DNA of 9,227 nt from DASUFE01 sp036274675 (GCA_036274675.1 DASUFE010000132.1:1-9227), one strand, 5' to 3'. Positions 1 to 6,142 are shown, numbered from the stretch's first letter. Made by a program: numbers and translations. The notes: a model not told the origin generated them from the letters alone.

Positions 1-292
1 GTTGTTATTCAAGGTATCGCCCTTCAAGCCTTGTGCAGCGCTTGGGAAAGTCGGAGCGCGTCCCTTGAAAGTCCGATCATACACCTATTCCGGCATGTCA
101 AAAGGGGAAGAATCAAGGGTTGAGACTTCTTGAAAATTCAAGTGATACGACTTCTTCCATATCACCGCAAAACAATGAAGATCTAGTCAGGCTTATGAAG
201 GGGGTGGCCGGGGCTCGCCCATAAAGAAGATTTTTCGTATGCCTGAATGAGCAGTACGCTGACGCTTTGGCGGTACTTAAATCTTTTGGATC

Positions 293-321
293 TTGACGGT
301 TGCAGGAATAGTTTTCGTATT
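293..321 (+). promoter_or_regulatory. Possible promoter for the methylase gene
   Basis: A TTGACG hexamer (293-298), five of six to the sigma-70 -35 consensus, is followed after 17 bases by CGTATT (316-321), which matches the -10 consensus only in part. It lies about 110 bp before the methylase start, on the coding strand. The -10 is weak, so this is a tentative site. Confidence 0.25.
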
Positions 322-385
322 ACCGGTTGCGGCATTAATGTAATTCTCGGGGTTGGGTTACTTGAGGGAAGGGAGTAGAGCGTTA

Positions 386-414
386 TTCCCCGCGGAAGAA
401 TTTCCCACGGGAAA
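386..414. promoter_or_regulatory. Paired palindromes before the methylase start
   Basis: Two palindromes with related arms lie side by side. The first is TTCC-N4-GGAA (386-397). The second is TTTCCC-AC-GGGAAA (401-414). Their centres are 16 bp apart, and the second ends 17 bp before the preferred ATG at 432. This could be an operator or an mRNA hairpin near the ribosome binding site. Methylases of Type II systems are often repressed by themselves or by the C protein, but these arms do not resemble the candidate C operator at 2065-2106. Confidence 0.35.
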
Positions 415-431
415 CGGGGGTGCAAAATAAA

Positions 432-1223
432 ATGAAAATATTCGCTCACTCCAGAACTCTTGACCATGCTATTGTGTTGCCCTATCCTTTTTTGAATACC
501 AAAGTTAGCATCGCAGAGAGAAAAGAAGTGGCTAATGTTCTTCGTAATAGAAAGATTACCGGCTATACAATCTATAACGCTGAACAGGCGAGGCGCACCA
601 AGCGTAATGATCTGCCGGATTTTTATCCGGACTTGCCTCGCAAGAAATACGACATCATTTATGCGGATCCGCCGTGGGATTATGGCGGAAAGCTTCAGTT
701 CGACAAGAGCAGCACATCCGCCGATAAGCTTGATCTGAGAAAAAACATTTTTATCAGCTCGGCTAATTTTAAATATCCGACCGTCAAAACCAAGGATTTA
801 AAAAAGATTCCTGTTCAAGAAATTGCAAAGGACGATTGCCTGTTATTCATGTGGGTAACGAATCCGCATCTTGCGCAGGGCATTGAACTGGGCCAGGCGT
901 GGGGTTTTGAATATAAAACAGTGGCCTTCGTTTGGGACAAAATGGTTCATAACCCCGGACAATATACCCTGTCTTATTGCGAGCTCTGTCTGGTTTTCAA
1001 ACGGGGACGGATTCCAACGCCCAGGGGCGCTCGAAACATCCGGCAATTAGTGCGCGCTCCCCGCACGGAACACAGCGAGAAACCTTTACAGGTTTTGGAA
1101 AATATCGAAAAAATGTTCCCGACACAGGAAAAAATCGAGTTATTCGCCAGGGATAAGCCCAAAGGCTGGGACGTCTGGGGGCTGGATGTGCGCGAAGTGT
1201 ATGAAGAAGAGGCTCTCCTCTAG
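432..1223 (+). CDS. MT-A70-family DNA N6-adenine methyltransferase (MunI-type modification enzyme)
   Basis: This is the modification enzyme of a Type II system. It should transfer a methyl group from SAM to adenine N6 in CAATTG and so protect host DNA from the endonuclease encoded opposite. The catalytic DPPW motif is at residues 79-82 within YADPPWDYGG. Further family-like segments are LLFMWVTNPHL (137-147), SEKP (215-218) and the C-terminal KIELFARDKPKGWDVWG (234-250). The MT-A70 fold, better known from eukaryotic mRNA m6A enzymes, is the class to which M.MunI has been assigned. I chose ATG 432 (263 aa), with GGGGG (416-420) as ribosome binding site. GTG at 420 would add four residues and cannot be excluded. 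The gene converges on the endonuclease gene, and the stops overlap at 1220-1223. The target assignment rests on the partner endonuclease. Confidence 0.9.
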   Translation: MKIFAHSRTLDHAIVLPYPFLNTKVSIAERKEVANVLRNRKITGYTIYNAEQARRTKRNDLPDFYPDLPRKKYDIIYADPPWDYGGKLQFDKSSTSADKLDLRKNIFISSANFKYPTVKTKDLKKIPVQEIAKDDCLLFMWVTNPHLAQGIELGQAWGFEYKTVAFVWDKMVHNPGQYTLSYCELCLVFKRGRIPTPRGARNIRQLVRAPRTEHSEKPLQVLENIEKMFPTQEKIELFARDKPKGWDVWGLDVREVYEEEALL

Positions 1224-1233
1224 GCGAGGAGAG
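1213..1233. terminator. Hairpin over the overlapping convergent stop codons
   Basis: The perfect 8-bp arms CTCTCCTC (1213-1220) and GAGGAGAG (1226-1233) enclose a 5-base loop, TAGGC. The hairpin covers the point where methylase and endonuclease reading frames meet. The CTAG at 1220-1223 provides a TAG stop for both strands. There is no run of T on the + side and only a pyrimidine-rich tract on the - side, so it may be a weak bidirectional terminator or an RNA-stabilising hairpin rather than a strong intrinsic terminator. Confidence 0.4.
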
Positions 1234-1819
1234 GCGCCAGACGTTCTTCGAAATGATCCAGCAAGGGAGCCGGGTCCGCCGTTTTACGCCACAAAAAATA
1301 ATGTGCCTTGTATTCCGCGTACCAGCATGCAATTTCCCGTACTCGACAGGGGTCTCTGGTTATATCTCCCAGGAAAACCGTCCAGAAAGGAAGATGCTTG
1401 CTGTCGATTCCGCTTTTTTCCCTCGGGATTTTTAACAGACCCGGAGTAAAAAATTTACAAGAGCGCTCATGGGCATTTCCCCTGCCGTCAGCCCTTTTTT
1501 TGCCTTCCACCCAGCCGTCCTGCCTTTTGACTTCGACATATAAGGTTTTGCCGGTGGTTACATTATCTATGGCGTAATCCGGAAAGACCCCGTGTTTTGT
1601 AACCGGTACGCTGGGAATATATATCTGCGCCAATTCTTCCTGCATCAGCTCAACGTCGACGTAAATTTTGCTGAATTCCTTGGGCTTTTTTCGGATTCGA
1701 AAATCAGTTCCATCGAATACGGTATTAAAAGCAACGAAGAAACTGCTTTCGGCGATTCCCGCGTTTTTGCCGCTATAGTCCTGCCACTTCTTTCTGAGTC
1801 TGTTGTGCCCGCTGCCCAT
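1220..1819 (-). CDS. MunI-like Type II restriction endonuclease
   Basis: This 199-residue enzyme should cut unmethylated DNA at CAATTG. The call is from recognition of long conserved blocks of R.MunI (about 202 aa): KRQDGWVEGK (98-107), GRGNAHERSCKFFTPGLLK (112-130) and GDITRDPCRVREI (151-163). The PD...ExK nuclease core is complete: PD81, then E96 and K98 in the segment YVEVKRQ. These match MunI D83, E98 and K100 with a constant offset of two, and R113 in GRGNAHER matches the MunI DNA-contacting arginine 115. EcoRI is a more distant relative with the same fold and an AATT core. The ATG directly follows the TAA stop of the controller gene (no intervening base), so translation is probably coupled. 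GGAG in the end of the controller gene could serve as ribosome binding site. The stop TAG overlaps the methylase stop. All catalytic residues are present, so it should be active. Confidence 0.93.
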   Translation of the reverse strand: MGSGHNRLRKKWQDYSGKNAGIAESSFFVAFNTVFDGTDFRIRKKPKEFSKIYVDVELMQEELAQIYIPSVPVTKHGVFPDYAIDNVTTGKTLYVEVKRQDGWVEGKKRADGRGNAHERSCKFFTPGLLKIPREKSGIDSKHLPFWTVFLGDITRDPCRVREIACWYAEYKAHYFLWRKTADPAPLLDHFEERLAPLLA

Positions 1820-2041
1820 TTACTTCACATTCTCCAGCAAGCTGGAAGGCGAAACTTTCAAGGCGCCTGATAGTTTCAGGATATTGGTTAAGGTTATATT
1901 CTTTTCCCCGCGCTCGATCATTCCAACGTAAGTGCGATGAACTCCGGCCTTGGAAGCGAGTTCTTCCTGGGACAGTCCTTTCTCTTTTCTGATGGTTTTG
2001 ACGTTCCTGCCGAACAAGGCAAGGTGATCTTTTGTTTTCAT
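1820..2041 (-). CDS. XRE-family controller (C) protein of the restriction-modification system
   Basis: This 73-residue protein is almost entirely one helix-turn-helix domain: FGRNVKTIRKEKG (helix 1 region), LSQEELASKAGV (helices 2-3) and HRTYVGMIERGEKN (recognition helix and turn), then two closing helices ending in SPSSLL. Size, sequence and position directly upstream of an endonuclease gene fit the C proteins of Type II systems. These bind as dimers upstream of their own gene, first activating and then repressing the C-R operon, which delays endonuclease until DNA is methylated. I chose ATG at 2041-2039 because GAGG lies six bases upstream. An in-frame TTG 18 bases further upstream is less likely. 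Its TAA is followed at once by the ATG of the endonuclease. The 42-bp dyad at 2065-2106 is its likely operator. Confidence 0.92.
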   Translation of the reverse strand: MKTKDHLALFGRNVKTIRKEKGLSQEELASKAGVHRTYVGMIERGEKNITLTNILKLSGALKVSPSSLLENVK

Positions 2042-2064
2042 GGGGATCCTCGCAGTCAAAAAAA

Positions 2065-2106
2065 GATAACTTTAGTATTCATTTCCATCTACATACTATG
2101 ATTATC
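2065..2106. promoter_or_regulatory. Candidate C-protein operator, 42-bp dyad
   Basis: The block is GATAA-N3-TAGTAT-N14-ATACTA-N3-TTATC. Both pairs of arms are perfect reverse complements and are centred on the same point (2085/2086). Read as two head-to-head sites, GATAACTTTAGTAT on + (2065-2078) and GATAATCATAGTAT on - (2106-2093) agree at 11 of 14 positions. The TAGTAT arms are 20 bp apart, about two helical turns. The block ends 24 bp upstream of the C-gene ATG, where C proteins of other systems bind as two dimers. The - strand GATAAT (2106-2101) also resembles a -10 hexamer. Binding by this C protein is inferred. Confidence 0.65.
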
Positions 2107-2165
2107 ATTTTGATGGTGGATGGCAATGTGGTAAAAGCAGGGGATAGACTACGTTGTATTGAAGA

Positions 2166-2199
2166 AAAGGGGACGTTACCCTTTACTGAAGAACAGTAA
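2166..2199. repeat. Two back-to-back hairpins, REP-like
   Basis: The first inverted repeat has arms AAAGGG (2166-2171) and CCCTTT (2179-2184) around a 7-base loop. The second has arms TTACTG (2183-2188) and CAGTAA (2194-2199) around AAGAA. They share two bases and lie in the spacer between the divergent C gene and the DUF962 gene. The GGGGACGTTACCC core looks like intergenic palindromes that recur in bacterial genomes, but I cannot test copy number here. Confidence 0.4.
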
Positions 2200-2270
2200 G
2201 AGCGTCTTGCAGGCTGATGTGGAAGTTTTACTACACAGCAATCATTGAATCGCGGTGACTGGAGAACCGT

Positions 2271-2585
2271 ATGAGTGCCGAAGAACGTTATAAAACTTTT
2301 GCCGGGTTCTACTCCCGGCTCTATCTCGTCGAGCATCAGCATCCGATGTCGAGGCGGCTGCATTTTATAGGCATCAGCTTTGGAGCGGTTATGCTGCCTA
2401 CGGCGCTCTTTACCTTGAACGGGTGGCTGGCGCTTGCGGCATTCGCCCAGGGTTATGCCTTCGCATGGGCAGGGCATTTCTTTTTTGAACACAATAAGCC
2501 TGCGACCTTCAAGTACCCCTTGTACAGCTTTATGGCTGACTGGGTGTTCTGGTGGGAAGTCCTCGTGCGCAAGCGCGCCCTCTGA
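2271..2585 (+). CDS. DUF962/Mpo1-like membrane protein
   Basis: The 104-residue product matches the DUF962 (YGL010w/Mpo1-like) family. The yeast founder is an iron-dependent dioxygenase in the alpha-oxidation of 2-hydroxy fatty acids; the role of short bacterial members is poorly known. Family marks are EHQHPMSRRLHFIG (21-34), with histidines 22, 24 and 31, and GHFFFEHNKPATFKYPLYSF (68-87), with histidines 69 and 74. Spaced histidines like these could bind metal. Two hydrophobic stretches, about 33-50 and 52-70, should be membrane segments, with another hydrophobic patch near 88-98. GGAG (2261-2264) lies six bases before the ATG. The lipoprotein gene begins 35 bp downstream on the same strand, so the two may be cotranscribed. 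Function is taken from the family only. Confidence 0.82.
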   Translation: MSAEERYKTFAGFYSRLYLVEHQHPMSRRLHFIGISFGAVMLPTALFTLNGWLALAAFAQGYAFAWAGHFFFEHNKPATFKYPLYSFMADWVFWWEVLVRKRAL

Positions 2586-2620
2586 CGGGCCGCACAGTTT
2601 CTTAAGAGAGGCGGGAGAAA

Positions 2621-3139
2621 ATGAAAAGCAGACTTTCATCTTTAATATTGGTGTTGACGGTTTTGGCTGCAGGCTGTGTCGGCATGTCGAAAATGGTGCA
2701 GGTTGAAAAGACGCCGCCGCCTCGTGCTGACGAGGTACTGGTGAATTTTGTGCGCTCCTCTTTTTTATACCGGGGCGCCGGTATTGGTTTTGAACTGTGG
2801 CATGGCAAACGCTTTATAGGCACACTTTATGACCACACTATAATCCAGTACAAAATGAGCCCCGGCGAACATGTGTTCATGGCGAATTCCCATGGTACGG
2901 GTTGGGCTTATTTGAAGCTTAAGTTTCTGCCGGGTACTACCTATTACGTGGTAACGAATGTTCCCTATTTGGGTGAAATATCGATGAAGCTTGTACCGGC
3001 CTCGAATCCCGAGGTAAAGAAGTGGAATGAATCGTTGCAAACGGTCGGTATCGATCCGAATCAAAAAGTCCCTCCGAAAGCGCAGAAGGAAGCCGCCGCC
3101 AAGCTGGCTGAATTCAATGCAGGCGGGTTGACCTGGTGA
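2621..3139 (+). CDS. Predicted outer-membrane lipoprotein, DUF2846-like
   Basis: The 172-residue protein begins with a lipoprotein signal peptide: basic MKSR, a hydrophobic stretch (8-17), then the lipobox LAAGC, giving lipidated Cys19. Residue +2 is Val rather than Asp, which suggests sorting to the outer membrane. The body (about 35-130) has the order seen in DUF2846-type proteins: a strand-rich start with the segment WHGKRFIGTL, then SPGEHVFMANS, then PGTTYYVVTNV. These recall a small beta-sandwich exposed to the periplasm. The C-terminal third is polar and probably helical (PPKAQKEAAAKLAEF). GGGAG (2613-2617) is the ribosome binding site. The specific role is unknown, and the family match is from pattern memory. 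Confidence 0.72.
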   Translation: MKSRLSSLILVLTVLAAGCVGMSKMVQVEKTPPPRADEVLVNFVRSSFLYRGAGIGFELWHGKRFIGTLYDHTIIQYKMSPGEHVFMANSHGTGWAYLKLKFLPGTTYYVVTNVPYLGEISMKLVPASNPEVKKWNESLQTVGIDPNQKVPPKAQKEAAAKLAEFNAGGLTW

Positions 3140-3162
3140 ATGCCTGGGGAAGATCGCGGTTT

Positions 3163-3200
3163 TAAAACTATTCCCCCAAACCGGCGTCGAGATAGTTTTA
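3163..3200. repeat. 9-bp inverted repeat before the PhnB-like gene
   Basis: TAAAACTAT (3163-3171) and ATAGTTTTA (3192-3200) are perfect reverse complements separated by 20 bases. They occupy most of the 86-bp gap between the lipoprotein stop and the next ATG. The long loop and absence of a following T-run argue against an intrinsic terminator. An operator for a dimeric regulator is a possible reading. Confidence 0.4.
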
Positions 3201-3225
3201 CGGTTCATAACGATGGAGTAGTGAT

Positions 3226-3711
3226 ATGGCGAAGCCCGCAAAGAACACAATCTGCCTTTGGTACGAAAAGGACGCCGAGGAAGCGGCGCGGTTTTACGTG
3301 AAGACCTTTCCCGATTCATCGGTCGGAGCGGTGCATTATGCGCCGGGAGATTTTCCCGGCGGAAAGAAAGGGCAGGCATTGACGGTCGAGTTTACGGTGA
3401 TGGGAATTCCCTGCCTGGGGCTCAATGGCGGGCCCGCGTTCAAACAGACCGAAGCCTTCTCGTTCCAGATCGCGACCGTCGACCAGGCGGAAACGGATCG
3501 TTACTGGAATGCGATCGTCGACAACGGCGGCCAGGAGAGCGCCTGCGGCTGGTGCAAGGACAAGTGGGGCTTGTCGTGGCAGATCACGCCGATCGCGCTG
3601 ACGAAAGCGATTACCAGTCCCGATCGCGCCGCTTCCAAACGCGCCTTCGATGCGATGATGCAGATGGGAAAGATCGACATCGCTGCAATCGAGGCGGCGG
3701 TCCGCGGTTAG
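3226..3711 (+). CDS. PhnB-like VOC superfamily protein
   Basis: The 161-residue protein belongs to the vicinal-oxygen-chelate proteins related to PhnB and once labelled 3-demethylubiquinone-9 3-methyltransferase. Characteristic segments are NTICLWYEKDAEEAARFYVK (7-26), LTVEFTVMGIPCLGLNGGP (52-70), EAFSFQIATVDQAETDRYW (76-94) and CGWCKDKWGLSWQITP (107-122). The two halves repeat the beta-alpha-beta-beta-beta unit of the fold. It is probably a cytosolic enzyme or small-molecule binder; the substrate is unknown, and the methyltransferase name is unsupported by chemistry. The ribosome binding site is GGAG about eight bases before the ATG. The SAM methyltransferase gene follows 35 bp downstream and may share its transcript. 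The full family length is present. Confidence 0.85.
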   Translation: MAKPAKNTICLWYEKDAEEAARFYVKTFPDSSVGAVHYAPGDFPGGKKGQALTVEFTVMGIPCLGLNGGPAFKQTEAFSFQIATVDQAETDRYWNAIVDNGGQESACGWCKDKWGLSWQITPIALTKAITSPDRAASKRAFDAMMQMGKIDIAAIEAAVRG

Positions 3712-3746
3712 GAATAGCGTTGGATTAGAAATCACAGGCGACCATT

Positions 3747-4565
3747 ATGAGCAGCACAGACAAGGTATTCGCGGGCTCTATTCCGAAGATTTACGACGCG
3801 TATTTGGTGCCGCTGATCTTTGAGCACTACGCCGCGGATCTGGCGCAGAGGCTGAAGGGGCGGCGTCTTTCCAGCGTGCTCGAAATTGCCGCGGGTACGG
3901 GAGTGGTGACGCGCGCCTTGGCATCGACGTTACCCGAAAGCACCGCCATCGTCGCAACCGATTTGAATCAGGCAATGCTGGATCAGGCGTCCGCAGCAGG
4001 CACCAGGCGTGCGGTTGAATGGCGCCTGGCGGATGCCATGCTGTTACCCTTTGAGGACGCAACTTTCGACGCCGTGGTATGCCAGTTCGGCGTCATGTTT
4101 TTTCCGGATAAGGTCAAGGCCTACTCCGAGGTGCATCGGGTGCTCAGACCGGGCGGCATCTTTATTTTCAATGTGTGGGGCAGCATCGAGGAAAACGAAT
4201 TCGCGGACGTTGTTACGATTGCGCTCGAATCCGTCTTCCCGAAGGACCCGCCGCGCTTTATGGCGCGTACGCCTCACGGGTATCACGATCCCGCCCAGAT
4301 TGCCCGGGATCTGGCGAAGGCCGGATTTGTGGCCGAGCCCCGGATAGATACTGTGACGGCGCGCAGCCGCGCAGAGTCCCCGCGCGAGCCCGCCGTCGCG
4401 TTTTGTCAGGGGACACCCTTGAGGAGCGAGATCGAAGCCCGTGATGCCGCACGGCTCGACGAAGCAACCGATGTTGCGACGGAAGCTATCGCCAGGCGAT
4501 TCGGGCGTGGAGCCGTCGATGGAAAAATGCAGGCTCACATTATCACTATTCAGGCCGGGGGCTGA
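3747..4565 (+). CDS. Class I SAM-dependent methyltransferase (UbiE/Methyltransf_11-like)
   Basis: The 272-residue protein has a complete Rossmann methyltransferase core. SAM-binding motif I is VLEIAAGTGVVTR (44-56), the acidic residue after strand 2 is D72 in VATDLNQAMLDQA, then LADAMLLPFEDATFDAVVCQ (94-113), followed by EVHRVLRPGG (128-137), the usual helix and turn before strand 5. The C-terminal 110 residues presumably form the substrate cap. The substrate is not evident; similar proteins include small-molecule and quinone methyltransferases as well as many uncharacterised ones. The ribosome binding site is weak (AGG at 3736-3738). The gene lies 35 bp after the PhnB-like gene and ends before a strong terminator, so it is probably the last gene of its transcript. 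Confidence 0.85.
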   Translation: MSSTDKVFAGSIPKIYDAYLVPLIFEHYAADLAQRLKGRRLSSVLEIAAGTGVVTRALASTLPESTAIVATDLNQAMLDQASAAGTRRAVEWRLADAMLLPFEDATFDAVVCQFGVMFFPDKVKAYSEVHRVLRPGGIFIFNVWGSIEENEFADVVTIALESVFPKDPPRFMARTPHGYHDPAQIARDLAKAGFVAEPRIDTVTARSRAESPREPAVAFCQGTPLRSEIEARDAARLDEATDVATEAIARRFGRGAVDGKMQAHIITIQAGG

Positions 4566-4621
4566 AAAAGAGGGGGCAACCCTAAGCATTTTAAGCGGTT
4601 TGATTTGAGACTATTCAAAAG

Positions 4622-4657
4622 AACCGGGGGCGAATTTCGCCCCCGGTTTTTTTTTTT
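4622..4657. terminator. Strong bidirectional intrinsic terminator
   Basis: An 11-bp GC-rich stem, AACCGGGGGCG (4622-4632) with CGCCCCCGGTT (4638-4648), has the loop AATTT and runs into eleven T (4647-4657) on the + strand. On the - strand the stem is followed by TTCTTTT. It sits between the end of the + methyltransferase gene and the end of the - carbohydrate-binding gene, so it can stop both transcripts. Confidence 0.93.
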
Positions 4658-4676
4658 GACTGTCGGGATAGCTGCC

Positions 4677-5969
4677 TTACCACCAGTAGACCGAGGCGTA
4701 GGGGTAAGCGCCCGCGCTGCTGTTGAAGTGGTAATAAGCGGTCGAACTCTTGGCGGGCAGCGGCGCGCCGATGGTGGTCACCGCCGTGCCGGAACCATTC
4801 ACCGTTACGGCAATGCTGCGGCCGGTAAAGTTTGAAACACCCCAGCCGTTCACGGCGCTCTGCACGCGGAAGCAATAGGGGCCCGTGGTGTTGAAATTGC
4901 CGGAATTCCCGCCCGTGGCAATCGCATTGCAACTACCGCCGCCCGAACTGCTCGAGGATGAAGCGCTTGAGCTGCTGCTTGACGAGCTGGATGAACTCGA
5001 CGAGGAGCTGGAGTTCGAGGAACTCGAACCGGTTGAGGAGCCGGAGCTGGACGATGAACTCGTACTGCTGCTCGAACTGCAAACGGGGGTTTGGCTGCCG
5101 GATGAAGAAGAGGAAGAGCTGGGTCCGCCGTTGCCGGGGATGGTGACGGTGACCGTGTTGCTTTCCAGACTCGTGCCATATTGGTTAATGGCTCTAACGG
5201 CAAGCGTATATCGTGTGTTCGCGGGAAGGTTGTTAATCCTGGCGGAAGTCGCGGTCCCCGGTACTTCCAGAACAGTGCTCATGCCGGTGGTCTGGGACAT
5301 GTAGCGGACGCGATAAGTCGTTACCTCGACTCCGAGCTGCGAATGCCAATACAAGGTGGCACTGCCGGGCGCTACCGTCGCGCCACGGATAACGGGCTTA
5401 CAGGGAGCAAAGGCGCCCGAGGATGAGCTGCTTGACGAGGAGCTGGATGATGACGAACTGCTGGACGACGAACCGGCTCCGCAATCCACCGGGCTCACAT
5501 CGTTGCCATATATCTTCATATAATCGATATTGGGCATCCAGTTATAATCGATGGTGTCTGTTCTAAGAGTAATTACATTATCTCCAGGAAACAAAGGAAC
5601 GCTCCTTTGCGCTGTTGCCCAGTTATCCAGGGAACCGGTGTTGTCGAAAAGCACGGTACCCATGGGGCTGTTGTTAACTTCAATCACGTCGCTACGCGTC
5701 CAGGTGGTATGCGCATAGCGGAATTCAAGCATATGAGTCCCGCCCGATTCACTCCAGATATGCCAGGTAATGCCCTTGAAATACTCATCATCAGTATTGG
5801 CAAAGCCGACGCCGGTATAGCCCAGATGGTTGTTGTCGATAGTGCCGTCCACCTTGCAAAAACCGCTCGCATTTTCCTGCAATACCAAATCCGCATGAGC
5901 CTGCTGGGTATAAATGCACAGGCTGAATGTAGCTATCAGAAAGCCTAATAAATGTTTTGATGAAAACAT
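4677..5969 (-). CDS. Exported multimodular carbohydrate-binding protein with polyserine linkers
   Basis: The 430-residue protein starts with a Sec signal peptide (hydrophobic 7-20, likely cleavage after AHA26). Module 1 (27-155) is CBM35-like, with QENASGFCKVDGTIDNNHLG and GYTGVGFANTD early and MPNIDYMKIYG at its end. An 18-serine linker (167-184) leads to a fibronectin type III domain (about 188-280; ATLYWHS, YRVRYMS, LPANTRYTLAVRAINQYG). A second Ser/Gly/Thr linker (about 284-346), broken by the segment GSQTPVC, leads to an 84-residue C-terminal module (347-430) with GWGVSNFTGRSIAVTVNG and ending in ASVYWW, which I cannot assign. No catalytic domain is present, so it probably binds polysaccharide, either outside the cell or on the surface, instead of cutting it. 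A strong ribosome binding site, AGGAGG, precedes the ATG. The antisense strand of the linkers gives open frames rich in Glu, Leu and Asp that are not genes. Confidence 0.85.
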   Translation of the reverse strand: MFSSKHLLGFLIATFSLCIYTQQAHADLVLQENASGFCKVDGTIDNNHLGYTGVGFANTDDEYFKGITWHIWSESGGTHMLEFRYAHTTWTRSDVIEVNNSPMGTVLFDNTGSLDNWATAQRSVPLFPGDNVITLRTDTIDYNWMPNIDYMKIYGNDVSPVDCGAGSSSSSSSSSSSSSSSSSSGAFAPCKPVIRGATVAPGSATLYWHSQLGVEVTTYRVRYMSQTTGMSTVLEVPGTATSARINNLPANTRYTLAVRAINQYGTSLESNTVTVTIPGNGGPSSSSSSSGSQTPVCSSSSSTSSSSSSGSSTGSSSSNSSSSSSSSSSSSSSSSASSSSSSGGGSCNAIATGGNSGNFNTTGPYCFRVQSAVNGWGVSNFTGRSIAVTVNGSGTAVTTIGAPLPAKSSTAYYHFNSSAGAYPYASVYWW

Positions 5970-6026
5970 AATCCCTCCTCCTTAAGTTAATGATGGTCGT
6001 TTGTCCGCTACTTCCCGCCGCGGCCA

Positions 6027-6054
6027 ATTTATGTAAACGTATTCAATCTAACAA
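6027..6054 (-). promoter_or_regulatory. Candidate promoter for the carbohydrate-binding protein
   Basis: Read on the - strand, TTGTTA (6054-6049) and ATAAAT (6032-6027) are separated by 16 bases, a fair sigma-70 arrangement. The -10 lies about 57 bp before the ATG at 5969, leaving a leader that ends in the strong AGGAGG site. This is a consensus match by eye only. Confidence 0.35.
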
Positions 6055-6118
6055 ATGCCCTACCCGAATTAAAGGATTAGATTTCTTATGAGATGGCTTT
6101 GGAACTCACCCTCTTGGA

Positions 6119-6142
6119 GGGACATGTTGCCGGGGACATGTT
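6119..6142. repeat. 10-bp direct repeat GGGACATGTT
   Basis: GGGACATGTT occurs at 6119-6128 and 6133-6142, a 14-bp period. Each copy contains the palindrome ACATGT. The repeat lies in the 334-bp gene-free spacer 5970-6303, between the divergent carbohydrate-binding and YciI-like genes. It could be a tandem operator or the left-over end of an insertion sequence whose ends carry short repeats and terminate in TGT/ACA (ACA follows at 6144-6146). Apart from this and the candidate promoter I see nothing in the spacer. Confidence 0.4.

Larger units (their letters stand above)
1..431. other. Left-edge region without an identifiable gene
   Basis: No recognisable coding region lies here. Frame 1 is open from the window edge to a TGA at 121-123 (about 40 codons) and could be the tail of a gene entering from the left, but the peptide matches no family I know. 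A 94-codon opposite-strand frame at 183-467 has no recognisable domain, overlaps the methylase start and is probably spurious. The right end carries small palindromes just before the methylase, listed separately. Base composition is moderately AT-rich, like the restriction-modification genes that follow. Confidence 0.5.

Noticed and set aside
183..467. 94-codon - strand frame near the left edge
   Set aside because: No domain or good ribosome binding site, and it runs across the methylase start and palindromes on the other strand.
2079..2639. 186-codon - strand frame
   Set aside because: It covers the C operator and the antisense of the DUF962 gene, which has a good ribosome binding site and family motifs.
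4885..5304. Open + strand frame of 139 codons rich in Glu, Leu and Asp
   Set aside because: It is the complement of the polyserine linkers: serine codons read backwards give Glu, Asp, Leu, Ala and Gly. It has no ribosome binding site and lies wholly within the carbohydrate-binding gene.
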